This document shows, piece after piece, positions 10,591 through 19,469 of a stretch of DNA of 29,235 nucleotides. The position numbers and the translations under genes were made by a program. Source of the DNA: Chara braunii. Taxonomy: Eukaryota; Streptophyta; Charophyceae; Charales; Characeae. The stretch spans positions 2,502,998 through 2,532,232 of the forward strand of contig BFEA01000160.1 of assembly GCA_003427395.1 (NCBI GenBank), read 5' to 3'. How positions within the stretch are numbered: the stretch's first letter is position 1; each line of letters starts with the position of its first letter. A model generated the notes under the pieces. That model was not told the origin of the DNA. It was given only the letters and a program-made list of their open reading frames with translations, and made no database searches.

Positions 10591-11372
10591 ACTCCCCTTT
10601 TTTTTACTGGTTGACTACATGCTGGGATAAGCAAGAAATAATTGCGAATCTGAGGTCTAAGCACGGAAACACACACGGCAGGATTGCATGCATTTTGGAA
10701 AGTTCTGGTGCGAGTATGCCCTAAGAAGGCTGCATTCGACGACCAATAGCCATCATATGCATTTCGGAAAGTGCTGCACAAGTCTTTCATTTCTGTTTTT
10801 TTTTCACCCGTCTTTTTCGTCCGTCCACTCGTTCGTTGGCTGTCGGCTAACGGCTGATCCTCCACCCCTCCCGAACGCCCCCCGTTGCCTCTAGGTTGCC
10901 TCTCTATTTGTGGAACTCCGAAGTTGCGTGGCCTGAATAGGAAACCCCTGGGTGCCGTCCAAAATGACCACCTCACGACCTCTGTAGGCTACCGCTGGTC
11001 CTTGGCTATTTTCCTCTGCTGGGACCGCCTCAACGACTGGTCCGTCTTATGACAAGGACCGCACCCTTCGACTTCATTTTCCTGCCCCCCTCTAACCCTA
11101 TCTAAACCTTCAAAAGGCCATCGATGTTACCCAATTGGGAAAGCCAAAAGGCGATCCGGTATAGCGCAGCCTCCTGGCTGCGAATTTCGGGATTGCAATC
11201 TGCTGGCGCAGCACGGGAGGCTGACATAATGAGAGCCAAGAAGTCCACCGTCCCCGACTGCTGAATGAGGTCTTGTTTTTGTTTCTTCTCTTTCTTTGCT
11301 CAAACACTACAGTAACTTCGGTGTTCCTCCCCGTGCAAGAGGCACAGCCTAAAATTCTTGAGGTCCCTGGGG
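10591..11372. other. No recognised gene
   Basis: Contains two near copies of TGCATTT(T/C)GGAAAG (about 10687 and 10758) and a pyrimidine-rich stretch. A C15 homopolymer follows at 11373-11387. Open frames on either strand, including a long minus frame through the minisatellite, have no familiar motif. Confidence 0.5.
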
Positions 11373-11513
11373 CCCCCCCCCCCCCCCGCCACACCTGCAT
11401 CCGAGCCCAATTGAGAAACTGTGCACCGAGGCTGACGTGCATAAGTTTCAGCATTTCTGGATGGCGGGGGCAAATTGGCATACTCCGCGTACTCACACTC
11501 CTGCCTGATACAA

Positions 11514-11816
11514 TCAGGAGGGCTCCCAACAAAGTAGCAAGCCGATGCACTTGACACCGGGGTACTCACACTTTTGCACACCGCCCCCCATCCGTCCCTT
11601 GGGTCTGGTAGACGAAAGTGGACAGGTGTTATTGGCATCTGTGAGAAACCCATTCTGTGCCATGTCACCAGAAACAGCCTGAGTCAGGCCTTCACTGAAC
11701 TGGTTGTCTGAACCAACAGCACACGGCTCCACCCTTGCAGAAGTTTTGATCGTCGGCAATTCCAAAACGTTGTGGGTTTGGCCTACCGGACCACAATGGT
11801 TGGCAGCACCAGCCAA
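11514..11816 (-). other. Unrecognised open segment (possible decayed exon)
   Basis: A minus-strand frame of 100 codons reads with a mixed, protein-like composition (for example CAVGSDNQFSEGL and QNGFLTDANNTCPL), but no family comes to mind. A plus-strand frame overlaps it (11704-12246). I see no clear splice signals. It is listed only so that it can be searched, and it may be chance. Confidence 0.15.
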
Positions 11817-11885
11817 AAAAGAAAAAAGTGCGCTGCTGGCGGTTCGGAACAGCTTGACGGGCAGTGCAGCGCTTCCAGGCCCAGG

Positions 11886-11897
11886 TGTACTGGTGGT
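11886..11897. mobile_element. Solo right end of the ACCACCAGTAC element family
   Basis: GTGTACTGGTGGT followed by TT matches the right terminus of the complete elements at 12779-12965 and 20301-20451. No matching left end is visible nearby, so this is probably a truncated copy. A similar lone right end, GGTACTGGTGGTTTA, is at 12541-12555. Confidence 0.45.
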
Positions 11898-12036
11898 TTC
11901 AGAGTGTCCTCGCCGTGTCCGTAGGAACCAATTGAGACCTTTATATCTGCTTGGCTCTCTTTCTTCTCCAGCCAGTCTTTATCTCATTTGCTCCTTTCTC
12001 TTTTCCAACCAACTTTTTTTCCATGTCATCCTTCAG

Positions 12037-12335
12037 ACTATGTTTCTTGTGGCATTGTCCTCTATCACCAAAAGATCTCTCACCAGTCCCCTCCACTCAT
12101 CCATGAATATTATGTTCATTCTGTGTCTACCAATGAGTTACCATTTGACATACAACTGCAAGATTTCCGGCCGTCTTCAGATGAACGCATTGAGCGGCGG
12201 TCATTCCTCGTATATCCCATACGAACGAGTGCCGTCTTTGAGGTAATCATTGCCTACCATTCCCACACCCTTTCTATCAGCAAGTACTATACCAACAAGC
12301 AAATTACAATCTCCGGCCCACGATCTCGCACTTAA
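12037..12335 (+). CDS. Candidate coding exon, function unknown
   Basis: I do not recognise this segment. It follows a long pyrimidine-rich tract and an AG acceptor (CCTTCAG ending at 12036). The frame stays open to a TAA at 12333-12335, with a consensus-like donor (GAG followed by GTAATC) at 12242/12243 that would give a 206-bp exon. The translation has varied composition, with stretches such as HEYYVHSVSTNELPFDIQ, DFRPSSDERIERRSF and LVYPIRTSAVFEV, unlike the low-complexity frames elsewhere. It lies in the same orientation as the candidate at 12563. A competing plus frame also covers it, so the evidence is composition and splice signals only. Confidence 0.3.
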
Positions 12336-12517
12336 TATTTTCTTTCTGAAACCGCCATTGTCTCTCTCCGCTTGGTTTCAAATTCATGCCGGGTAACGCA
12401 CTGGCCAAGCGGGATCCGGGCGCCGTTGATAAATTCAATCGGCGGCTCGTTTCGCTTTGAAGGGCCTTTTTCCCAACCCACGGCCAGTGTATGGGAAAGG
12501 TACTGGTCTTTAAATTG

Positions 12518-12555
12518 AAAAAAAAAAAAAAAAAAAAAAAGGTACTGGTGGTTTA
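12518..12555. repeat. A23 tract and a truncated element end
   Basis: 23 consecutive A residues (12518-12540) are followed by GGTACTGGTGGTTTA, the right-end motif of the ACCACCAGTAC family. A partial version, GGTACTGGTCTTTAA, lies just before the A tract at 12499. Confidence 0.7.
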
Positions 12556-12562
12556 CTTACAG

Positions 12563-12778
12563 AATTAAATGGAGCAGGCTGTGCAACAATCGCATTCGCT
12601 GAAGCCACCGTAGGCACTGGAAACGTGTTTAGTTCTTTGGCAGATGAATGGTACCCTCATTCTTGTGCTTCATGCACTGGTTCCGCACTGGTTTGCTTTC
12701 TGGACCAAGTCACGAAAGAAGTTATTTCCGTTCTTGGTTGCAATGTAGAAAACAAAACGAACTGGAATCAGAGACTAA
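12563..12778 (+). CDS. Candidate coding exon, function unknown
   Basis: This is not a family I recognise. An acceptor-like TTACTTACAG ends at 12562. From there one frame is open, reading LNGAGCATIAFAEATVGTGN and then a Cys-containing stretch (HSCASCTGSALVCF) and LGCNVENKTNW, until it runs into the inverted-repeat element that starts at 12779. The composition is protein-like. No donor was identified, and the frame continues into the element, which may have truncated the exon. It could belong to the same gene as 12037-12242, but that is a guess. Confidence 0.28.
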
Positions 12779-12965
12779 ACCACCAGTACTTCCAAGGCTC
12801 GGACTGCCCTGTGCACCAACAAAAAAATCGAACCGGCACCAAAGAAAGAAACGAAGCTGCGCGGGCCTCCTTTTGCCCGTGCCTCCAACCATTTTGCTGC
12901 AGCAGCTGACCCCTGAAAGTTGCGCAGCCGCGTCCGAGAGAAATGGCAGGAAACATACTGGTGGT
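12779..12965. mobile_element. MITE with ACCACCAGTACTT termini, 187 bp
   Basis: Begins ACCACCAGTACTTCC and ends GGAAACATACTGGTGGT, which are inverted terminal repeats with a small indel. The first ~25 bases match the complete element at 20301-20451. Flanks are CTAA on the left and ATAA on the right, compatible with a TA (or degenerate TTAA) target. No transposase is encoded. The minus-strand open frames here are not genes. Confidence 0.65.
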
Positions 12966-13054
12966 ATAAAACTGCAATAAAAAGGAATTGCAAAAGACAA
13001 GAAATCACTCCCTCACACAAAGCACATTCAGATCCAACATTCAGATTGCAACTT

Positions 13055-13154
13055 TGAATGCCATGTGAATGCCAAATGCAAGCTATTCAGATGGCATTCA
13101 CACTGCATTCGCATTCACATGGCATTCACATAGCATTCACATAGCATTCGTGTA
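13055..13154. repeat. AGCATTCACAT minisatellite, left part
   Basis: Units of GCATTCACATG/A repeat at about 11-12 bp between 13091 and 13150. TGAATGCCATGTGAATGC at 13055-13072 is the exact reverse complement of 13111-13128, so the array also contains an inverted segment. The LTR retrotransposon was inserted here, and the last five bases (13150-13154, GTGTA) are its left target duplication. The array resumes at 22061. Confidence 0.85.
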
Positions 13155-14152
13155 TGAAACGGTTTCACCCAGTTGCCCGACAGTTGCAGACGTCAGGACT
13201 CGATCCCTAGACCTAGCACGTAGCCCTGCACATTGACCCCGTAGCCCTATGTGAGATTTGAACCCACGCCCTTTCCCTAAAACCCTTTAGGTTAGTTAGT
13301 ATGGGTGTTAGTCGGTCGTTAGGTCTTGATCCATAGACCTTCGTGTTATCAGTTTAGTATTTTACCGGTAGGCTTGGTTAGGTCCTTCCAGAAGACAGTT
13401 GACCGTAGCTGAGTCAGCAAGTAGGAAGTCGCCCAAAGGCCTAGTGAAGGGTCAGTTTAGCCAGCTAGGAGTTTCTAGAAGCCGTTGGGTCAGTCAGTAA
13501 GTATACCTGGTCTAGTCTGCAGTCTCGCAGTCCTACCTAGTCCAGTCAGCAGTCCCCAGTCCCAGTCCTACATAGTCTAGTCAGCAAGTACCAGGTGGGC
13601 CTGCACACGTTTGGGAATGGGACCAGCGGCAGGCCAGACCAGCAGCAAAACAGCATAAATAAATAGGGCGCGCTCAGCCATTTATTCACTCGCCTGTGAG
13701 CCATGCGGAAGCGCTGTTGGAGCGGCTTGTGCAGTGAAGATCTGCAGGTGCTCGAAGCTGAAGTGGGCAGAGGAAGAGGACGGCGGCCATAGCTAAGAGG
13801 AGGAACACGGCGGTGGCCATAGCCACCAAGCTGCTGACGTCAACAGTGTGTGTGCGTGTGATGCGTGGATATTCAGGGTGGATCGTCGTGCATGTGTGCG
13901 TGTGTGAGAGTGAGGCTGATGGTGGAGACAGTGTCCAGTTGGGACTTCAGACAGTATTCGGCGGCCATAGCCGCAAGTTGTAACAGTTTGACTTGAGCTG
14001 AGTTCCTGGCCAGAGGCCATATCTCTGAGTTTTCTGTGCGGGCGCATGTCACCATCGCAAGTTCATTACTGATTCTGAGTTCACGAAGTTGGTTTCCATC
14101 GGCACATACATGTATGCATGTTGCAAGCGAGATTGAGACAACTCTGATTCCA
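13155..14152 (+). repeat. 5' LTR, 998 bp
   Basis: Starts TGAAACGGTTTC and ends TTCCA. It aligns with 20960-22055 along its whole length. The 5' part has three tRNA B-box-like motifs on the minus strand (13196-13206, 13255-13265, 13322-13332). The middle has irregular CAGTCCTACCTAGTCCAGT repeats. A TATA-like CATAAATAAAT lies at 13654, and a short GT tract at 13846-13860. Confidence 0.95.
13654..13664 (+). promoter_or_regulatory. TATA-like element of the 5' LTR
   Basis: CATAAATAAAT here corresponds to TATAAATAAA at the same place in the 3' LTR. It is the likely core promoter of the element (U3/R junction downstream). The 5' copy has lost the first T-to-C position of the box. Confidence 0.5.
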
Positions 14153-14153
14153 C

Positions 14154-14168
14154 TGGTATCGGAGCTGG
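14154..14168 (+). other. Primer binding site (initiator tRNA-Met type)
   Basis: TGGTATCGGAGCTGG begins two bases after the LTR's terminal CA. It is complementary to the 3' end of plant initiator tRNA-Met apart from two positions, as is usual for many plant LTR retrotransposons. It marks the start of minus-strand DNA synthesis. Confidence 0.85.
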
Positions 14169-15205
14169 TTCCCGTTGTCCAAGCCATAGCAACAAAGCTG
14201 CAGAGAAGAAGGACGTCGCCATAACTGGAGCACGGCAGAGAGAGAGAGAGAGAAGGGGGGAGAAGGAGGAACTTACCCGCAACGTGGAAGTGAAGAATCC
14301 GCCATAGCAGACAGCGGTCATAGCCGCCGAGCTCGAAGGAAGAAGAAGACATACAACAAGGAGAAGTCAGCCATAGCCGAAGTTGAGGGTGAAGGAGAAG
14401 AAGGACGAGTTGACAAAAGTGAAGAAGGGAGAAGAAGCCACCATAGCCAAGGTTGACCGAAGCTGAGAAGCATTGACCAAATTGACCGGCGTTGACCGGC
14501 ATTGACCGAGGGTTGACCGGCGAAGTTTGACCAAGCGTTGACCAGCATTTACCGGTACTCTTGACCAAGCCGGAGTGCGGAGCAAGGACTGGTATACTCT
14601 CTGCAAGCCCTTGCCCTACCCTTGTAACCCTGTGGATGTGCACTCACCTTGGTACTTGCTGACGAGTCAGTCTATCATCTCTTTCTGCAACGAGTCACTT
14701 TTGTTAAGGTCGATAGGACTTTGTGCATGTGGTCAGATAGGGGCTGTGAGCCAGTGTCTACACGAGACTTAGTAGGGGTTGAGGTGTGTCTGACGCAAGA
14801 CGTCCTGGGTAAACACCCCAAGGACCGGTACAGACCGGCAGGTTGCTCTGGGTGGCACACTATACCCGAACTCCAAGCTGCAGAGCGGGTATCCTGTTTG
14901 TATACGTCTTGAGTGGACTTTGGTTGTGATCGTCGTCTTGTCTGCGACGTTAACGAGTGTAGTTAGGCTAGAGACAAGTAGTTAACAGAGCGTCAATCTG
15001 AAGTGAAAGCCAAGTGGGTTTTGGTGACAATGGTTGCGAGCACTTCCGCCGTGGCAAATTTCGGTGACAGTGGTTATGAAAGCATCCGTCGGATGTGGTA
15101 ACCTGGCTTAAGTTGAAGAAAGACCTTTGTAGTCCTTTTAGAGAGTCGAGTGGGTAGGGCTGCGTGTTGAGGACTGAAATCGTCAGTGATTGTGCCCCTG
15201 ACAAC
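14169..15205 (+). other. Retrotransposon 5' leader
   Basis: About 1 kb between the PBS and the first gag ATG with no continuous frame. It contains several GCCATAG phrases that continue those of the LTR, a GA tract at about 14236-14253, and the TTGACC array described separately. The long minus-strand frame here (to 14643) is antisense to leader and LTR and has no familiar motif. Confidence 0.6.
14452..14569 (+). repeat. TTGACC array, nine copies
   Basis: TTGACC starts at 14453, 14473, 14482, 14492, 14502, 14513, 14527, 14538 and 14561. The middle copies lie 9-11 bp apart, in units of (A/G)TTGACCGGC type. TTGAC(C/T) is the core of the plant W-box bound by WRKY factors. Whether this array binds anything is unknown, and it may be a simple minisatellite in the leader. 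Confidence 0.8.
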
Positions 15206-16740
15206 ATGGTGACCACCCGGATTGGAACGAGTACCACCCCCTATAGCAAAGCACAGGAAGAAAGGGTCGCCACTATTCTCAGTGAGATGAAGGAGAAAAT
15301 AGAAAAGGAGGAGTTGATTAAACAAGCGAAGAAGTTGGCTCTGTTGCAAGAAGAGGCACATGGAAGAGGCGTTGGAGAAGTGGAAGAAGGAGCATGCGGA
15401 GAAGTTGGCCACAATCGAGGCCAAAGAAGAGGAAGAAGAGGAAGAAGTGGAAGCCGAAGAAGAAGAGGCCTTGATGTGAAGAAGGGGGGAGGCGAGTTCC
15501 AACAGACCTCCACCAGAGGAGGTGGAGCAGGTAGTCAAAGAGTGAGTAGCAACTTTTTCGTTGGGGGAAGACAAAGAGGTAGAGCTTATGATTCCCCAAG
15601 CAGAAAGAGAAGTTGCCAGAGAGTTTGAAGGAGAAGTGGAACCCTTCCTCGACAAGCAAGGGAGCAAGAGAAGCAATTGGGGTGGAAGTTGCACCTGGCC
15701 CTGGAATGGACAAGGCGCCTGGAGGTGGCATAGAGGTTGGAAAGAGACCTGAAGGCAGTCGAGACAGCGATGGGGATGATCAAGGAAGAGACTGAAGTGG
15801 GAAAGAAAATTGATACCTTGACTCAAAGTATAGATTCCCTACCGACCGCCCAGAGAGAACTAGAGCATACTCATGGCCACGATATCGAGCTAGAATTCGT
15901 ACGGGCTGGATTCAGAGAATTCGCACAAGACGTGATGACACATTTAGTGACAAAGATCCACAACGCGATAGAAGGTGTCAGACTAACAGCCCCTAAGGAG
16001 GAAGAGCCTAGGCCCTGACGCGAAAAGCTCAAGGCGATTTCGATAATTGCAAGGCCAACGTCAATTCTTATATGTAGTTACAGGATGTGGCCTCCGAAGA
16101 CCATGTCTTATTAGCCTTTCAGGATTGAAAAGATGAAAGCAACCAGCTTTGCAAGGTCGCTCGCACGCGCGGCACATTGCGAAAACGACATGGTCCAAAA
16201 ATCAAGGATCACCCACCTCTCCACCTTCCTTAAAGCACTAAGGGAACATTTTGCAGACGTCACTAGTGGCNNNNNNNNNNNNNNNNNNNNNNNNNNNNNN
16301 NNNNNNNNNNNNNNNNNNNNNNNNNNNNNNTCAAGGATCACCCACCTCTCCACCTTCCTTAAAGCACTAAGGGAACATTTTGCAGACGTCACTAGTGGCG
16401 TCAAAGCACCAGATAGGCTCCAAATGACTCACACGCGGCAATGGCGCGGCGTACACTTGCTAAAGGTCGTCATGGATGAGCTTATAGTTGTCCTCGGACA
16501 CGAAGTGATCGAGGCACAATTGGTGCAACTCTTCTATCGTGCATTGCCCAAGCAATTGGAAGCGCACTTCTTTGACAAGAAGCAACAACCAGGTATGACA
16601 TATGATACTCTAGTAGGGAGGGTGTAGCATCCGTTGCCCACGCTATGCCAGTCATCACTTTTTGGCACGAGGATATGACAAACGAAAAAAAGTGGAAAAG
16701 GCGCACCATCTCTGGTTAGATCGAGGCCAAAGACAGTCTG
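15206..16740 (+). pseudogene. gag: gag (capsid region) pseudogene
   Basis: The likely start is ATG 15206 (MVTTRIGTSTTPYSK). An acidic, coiled-coil-like stretch rich in Glu and Lys follows, but its reading frame switches near 15360 and again near 15550-15750. The capsid-like part begins around 16133 with THLSTFLKALREHFADVTSG and continues through RQWRGVHLLKVVMDEL and FYRALPKQLEAHFFDKKQQP, characteristic of Ty3/gypsy retrotransposon gag domains. A 60-N gap interrupts it at 16271-16330. After about 16627 the frame is lost again (stop in GGGTGTAG). It would form the virus-like particle shell, but this copy cannot encode a full product. Confidence 0.85.
16202..16399. other. Assembly gap flanked by identical 69-bp sequence
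   Basis: 60 N at 16271-16330. The 69 bases to the left (16202-16270) are identical to the 69 bases to the right (16331-16399), beginning TCAAGGATCACC and ending CACTAGTGGC. Collapsing the two copies keeps the gag frame continuous, so this is most likely two contig ends that overlap but were not merged, rather than a true duplication. Confidence 0.9.
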
Positions 16741-16744
16741 ATCT

Positions 16745-17270
16745 TAACAATGGAGGAAGGTGGTGCTGATGAAGTCCCCTACTTTAACATTGAATGGGGA
16801 CTCGAGGAGGAGAAAGACAGTAGGGTAGAGAAGGGGAGTACCTACGCTGTTGCCGCGGCCCAAGGGAGGTCGCGAGGAGAAGGAAGGGGCCCTGGCAGGA
16901 ATGGTTGGGCCTCAAGTGGTCGAGGACAAGGCGGGCAGGGGGTTGGCGGCAAAAGGGATAAAGTGGGAGGAGGGGGTTAAGGTCCCCCGTCCAACCGTCC
17001 GTGTTCCAATCAGTCACCTCCCAAGGTAGCACACAGACCGGCTCGAATGGCGGTCTTGGGAATCATTGGGAATTGGGCAGAATGTGTGGCAGGAACGCAT
17101 AGACAGGTACCACTGCGTGTTCTGCAGGGACCCTGATCATATCATAATGAGAGTGCTGCTTCTGGGGCAGCAAAAGGCAACGCCCTACCCCATAAGTATG
17201 TGGATTTGAGTGTGCGCGCAAAAAGAGACTCCCACTCCACATATCTTCATGGCAGAGGTTGTTGACCAGC
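16745..17270 (+). pseudogene. gag nucleocapsid (zinc-knuckle) remnant
   Basis: A Gly/Arg-rich basic stretch (for example GRSRGEGRGPGRNG near 16840-16910) is followed at about 17110-17155 by a degenerate CCHC knuckle. CVFC and a histidine four residues on are present, but the last cysteine is out of frame, one base away. These knuckles bind the element's RNA. Stops and frame changes between the two parts show the region is dead. Confidence 0.6.
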
Positions 17271-17344
17271 ATCTGGTAAGCTATTCAGAGACTGCTTGTG
17301 TTTAAGTCTCTCTAGACGCTTCCCTCTTAGGCTTAGCCAAAGAG

Positions 17345-17790
17345 TTGAAGGAGAGGAGGCAAGTCTGGACCAAGATGAAGAAAGTTGGGAAAGGGCAGCT
17401 CATACTCGCAAATATAAAGGCGCTGAAAAAGTTAAAACTCAAACTTAAAGTCCAACGATTGAAAGAGTTTGTACTCAATATCCTTGGAGACCACCACGCA
17501 ATGCAGATCGAGGAATACGTTGAGGGAATCCAGGCACACTTTCACATAGAGAAGGAAGGGAAGGCAGAAAAAATCCTTCACTCCTTGACTCTTCTCGTCG
17601 AAAAAAATCTCTCGTTCGATGTAGTATTGGGCACGGACTGGGGGGAGGCAGTAGGGGTTACTTTGCACCTCCGAGAGCACGAGTGCAGACTCCCTAGTTT
17701 GGCGGGCGAAGTCAAGAAAGTTCACCTATATCACGAGTCAGGGATAAATAATTCCCTAGCACATTCTGCCTCAACGCTCCTGCATTCGCT
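17345..17790 (+). pseudogene. Retropepsin-like protease remnant
   Basis: One frame runs through SFDVVLGTDWGEAVGV (about 17610-17660), matching the conserved C-terminal motif of retrotransposon aspartic proteases (D-x-I/V-L-G-x-D-W). The catalytic D-[ST]-G motif expected upstream is not visible in this frame. The frame leaves the polyprotein near 17790, and the continuation toward RT is in another phase. The protease would process the gag-pol polyprotein. Confidence 0.7.
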
Positions 17791-18650
17791 AGACTTGTGC
17801 GAAAGGAGCAGCACGAAGAACAAGTGCTTGTCGCCTATGTTAGGCTGGTTAATGATACACCAAAGAAGGAAGAGAAAATTCATCCCACTATTGCGAGTCT
17901 GCTGGAAGAGTACAAAAGCTTATCTGGGACACTTTCAGGAGTAGTACCGAAACCTATCCAGCATCGTGTAGAGATAGAACATGGCAGTAGAACGCCGAAG
18001 GGGGCAGCCTACAAAACGTCCCCCAGACACTAGACGAGTTTCGCAAGCAATTAGACGAACTCCTCGAGAAGAGATGAATCAAGACCAGTTCATCTCCTTT
18101 CGGCGCACCTGTTTTGCTTGTCCCGAAGAAAGGGAGAAAGTTACGGATGTATATAGACTACAGAAGTTTGAACATCAAAGTTGTAAAGAATGCACAACCA
18201 TTGCCCGTATAGATGATTTCCTAAATCGGGTACAGGGTTGCAAGCACTTCTCAAAGATAGACGTAAAGTCGGGGTACCATCAGATAAAAGTGCACCATAA
18301 TGATCAACACGAGACGGCGTTCTGGACGAGATACGGGGCATTATGAGTTCATAGTGATGCCCTTCGGACTTACCAATGCACTAGCCACGTTTCAACATTG
18401 TATGAACAACTTGTTCAGGTCGTGGCTAGATCGATTCATCGTAGTCTACCTTAGATGATATCCTAGTATTCAATAAGACCCTCAAGCAACATGAGGGTCA
18501 TCTGAGGCAGATCTTGGAGAAGCTACAAGAAACTAACTTCAAGATCAACGCAAAGGAGTGTGAATGGGCCAAGACAAAAGTCCTTTACCAGGGTCATGTG
18601 CTAGACGAAGATTGTATCCGACCTGAAGGCAATAAGATAACATTTATTCG
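17791..18650 (+). pseudogene. Reverse transcriptase pseudogene
   Basis: In successive frames, the N-terminal part reads RTPKGAAYKTSP, then SPFGAPVLLVPKKGRKL-like sequence, [20 protein letters not shown] (fingers and first catalytic Asp in SKIDVKSG), [13 protein letters not shown], and the YLDD box. One extra A at 18453 splits the YLDD catalytic motif, so the frame stops immediately. Further stops and frame shifts occur near 18030, 18075 and 18215. KINAKECEWAKTKVLYQGH follows the box in the restored phase. The family copies element RNA to DNA. This copy cannot. Confidence 0.9.
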
Positions 18651-18654
18651 AGAC

Positions 18655-19347
18655 TAGTAAACTCATCGCACCTTGACAGAGTTGCGAGCATTCTCGGGAT
18701 TGACCAACTATTATAAAAAGTTTGTCAGTAACTTTTCCACCATCGTTGCTCCCCTTCGCAGATTGCTAAAGAAAAAAGCGATCTGGAAGTGGGACCAAGA
18801 CTGCACCTCAGCCTTGAAGAAATTGAAAAAGGTCTTGATATGATACTTTGTTCTCAAAGTCGTTGACCCATCGCTACCATTCCTCGTCACTACAGATGCT
18901 AGTCAGTATGGCATAGGTGTCGTTCTACAGCAAGATGACGGCAATGGCTACAGGCCCGTAGACTTCATGTCAATCACGCTGCCCTCCGAAAATGTGGCAA
19001 CCTCGGGATATGAGAGGGGACTCTACGCTCTCAGGCAGACCCTAAATCACTGGAGGACTTACCTGCTTGGGAGGCACTTCAAAGTATATTCAAACCACAA
19101 GACTTTAATGTGGCTGAAGACACAAGCCAAGACGACGCCCAAGTTCACTAGATGGGCTGCTGAGATAGATCAACTTGAATTTGAGATAAATCCCATTAAA
19201 GGTAAGTGCAACGTGGTAGCAGATGCTCTGAGTAGAAGAGCAAATTACTTTGGCGCACTAGTACGCTATCTAGACATAGGGACGGACCTGCAACAAAATA
19301 TAAGAGATGCATATGCTCATGATCTGATTTACAATGGGCTAGACTAG
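18655..19347 (+). pseudogene. RT connection and RNase H pseudogene
   Basis: Two adjacent stops, TAG TAA at 18655-18660, replace codons where relatives usually have Trp-Lys. The connection (FSGLTNYYKKFVSNFSTI) continues, then a TGA at 18841. The RNase H domain reads LVTTDASQYGIGVVLQQDD (first Asp), YERGLYALRQ (Glu), and VYSNHKTLMWL, where the normally invariant catalytic Asp of SDH is Asn (AAC 19093-19095). ADALSRR ends the domain. The Asp-to-Asn change alone should abolish activity. The frame from 18967 is otherwise intact to 19347. Confidence 0.9.
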
Positions 19348-19469
19348 TAAAAGAAACCCCTGATAGTGAGTCACATTATCGAACCACGAACGGGCTACTG
19401 CTTGAGAAGACCAATGTCGTTATAGACTTGTGTGTCCCCAATAACGAGTAGATCTGTAGCTTAATCTTA

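Noticed and set aside
10008-10976. Minus-strand open frame of 322 codons (and an overlapping 228-codon frame)
   Set aside because: It runs through the 68-81 bp minisatellite. Unit lengths are not multiples of three, so the repeated peptide changes frame between units, and several overlapping frames are open at once. No family motif.
13268-13300. Telomere-like CCCTAAAACCC in the LTR
   Set aside because: Only one imperfect unit, present in both LTRs. It is part of a small hairpin, not a telomeric array.
13873-14643. Minus-strand open frame of 256 codons
   Set aside because: Antisense to the 5' LTR end, PBS and leader. The repetitive peptides come from the TTGACC array.
15074-15826. Minus-strand open frame of 250 codons
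   Set aside because: It is antisense to the purine-rich gag coiled-coil region. Ser/Leu/Phe-rich translation is expected from the complement of Glu/Lys codons.
16202-16399. Genuine tandem duplication inside gag
   Set aside because: The duplicate copies are identical and separated only by N, which fits unmerged contig ends better than real biology.
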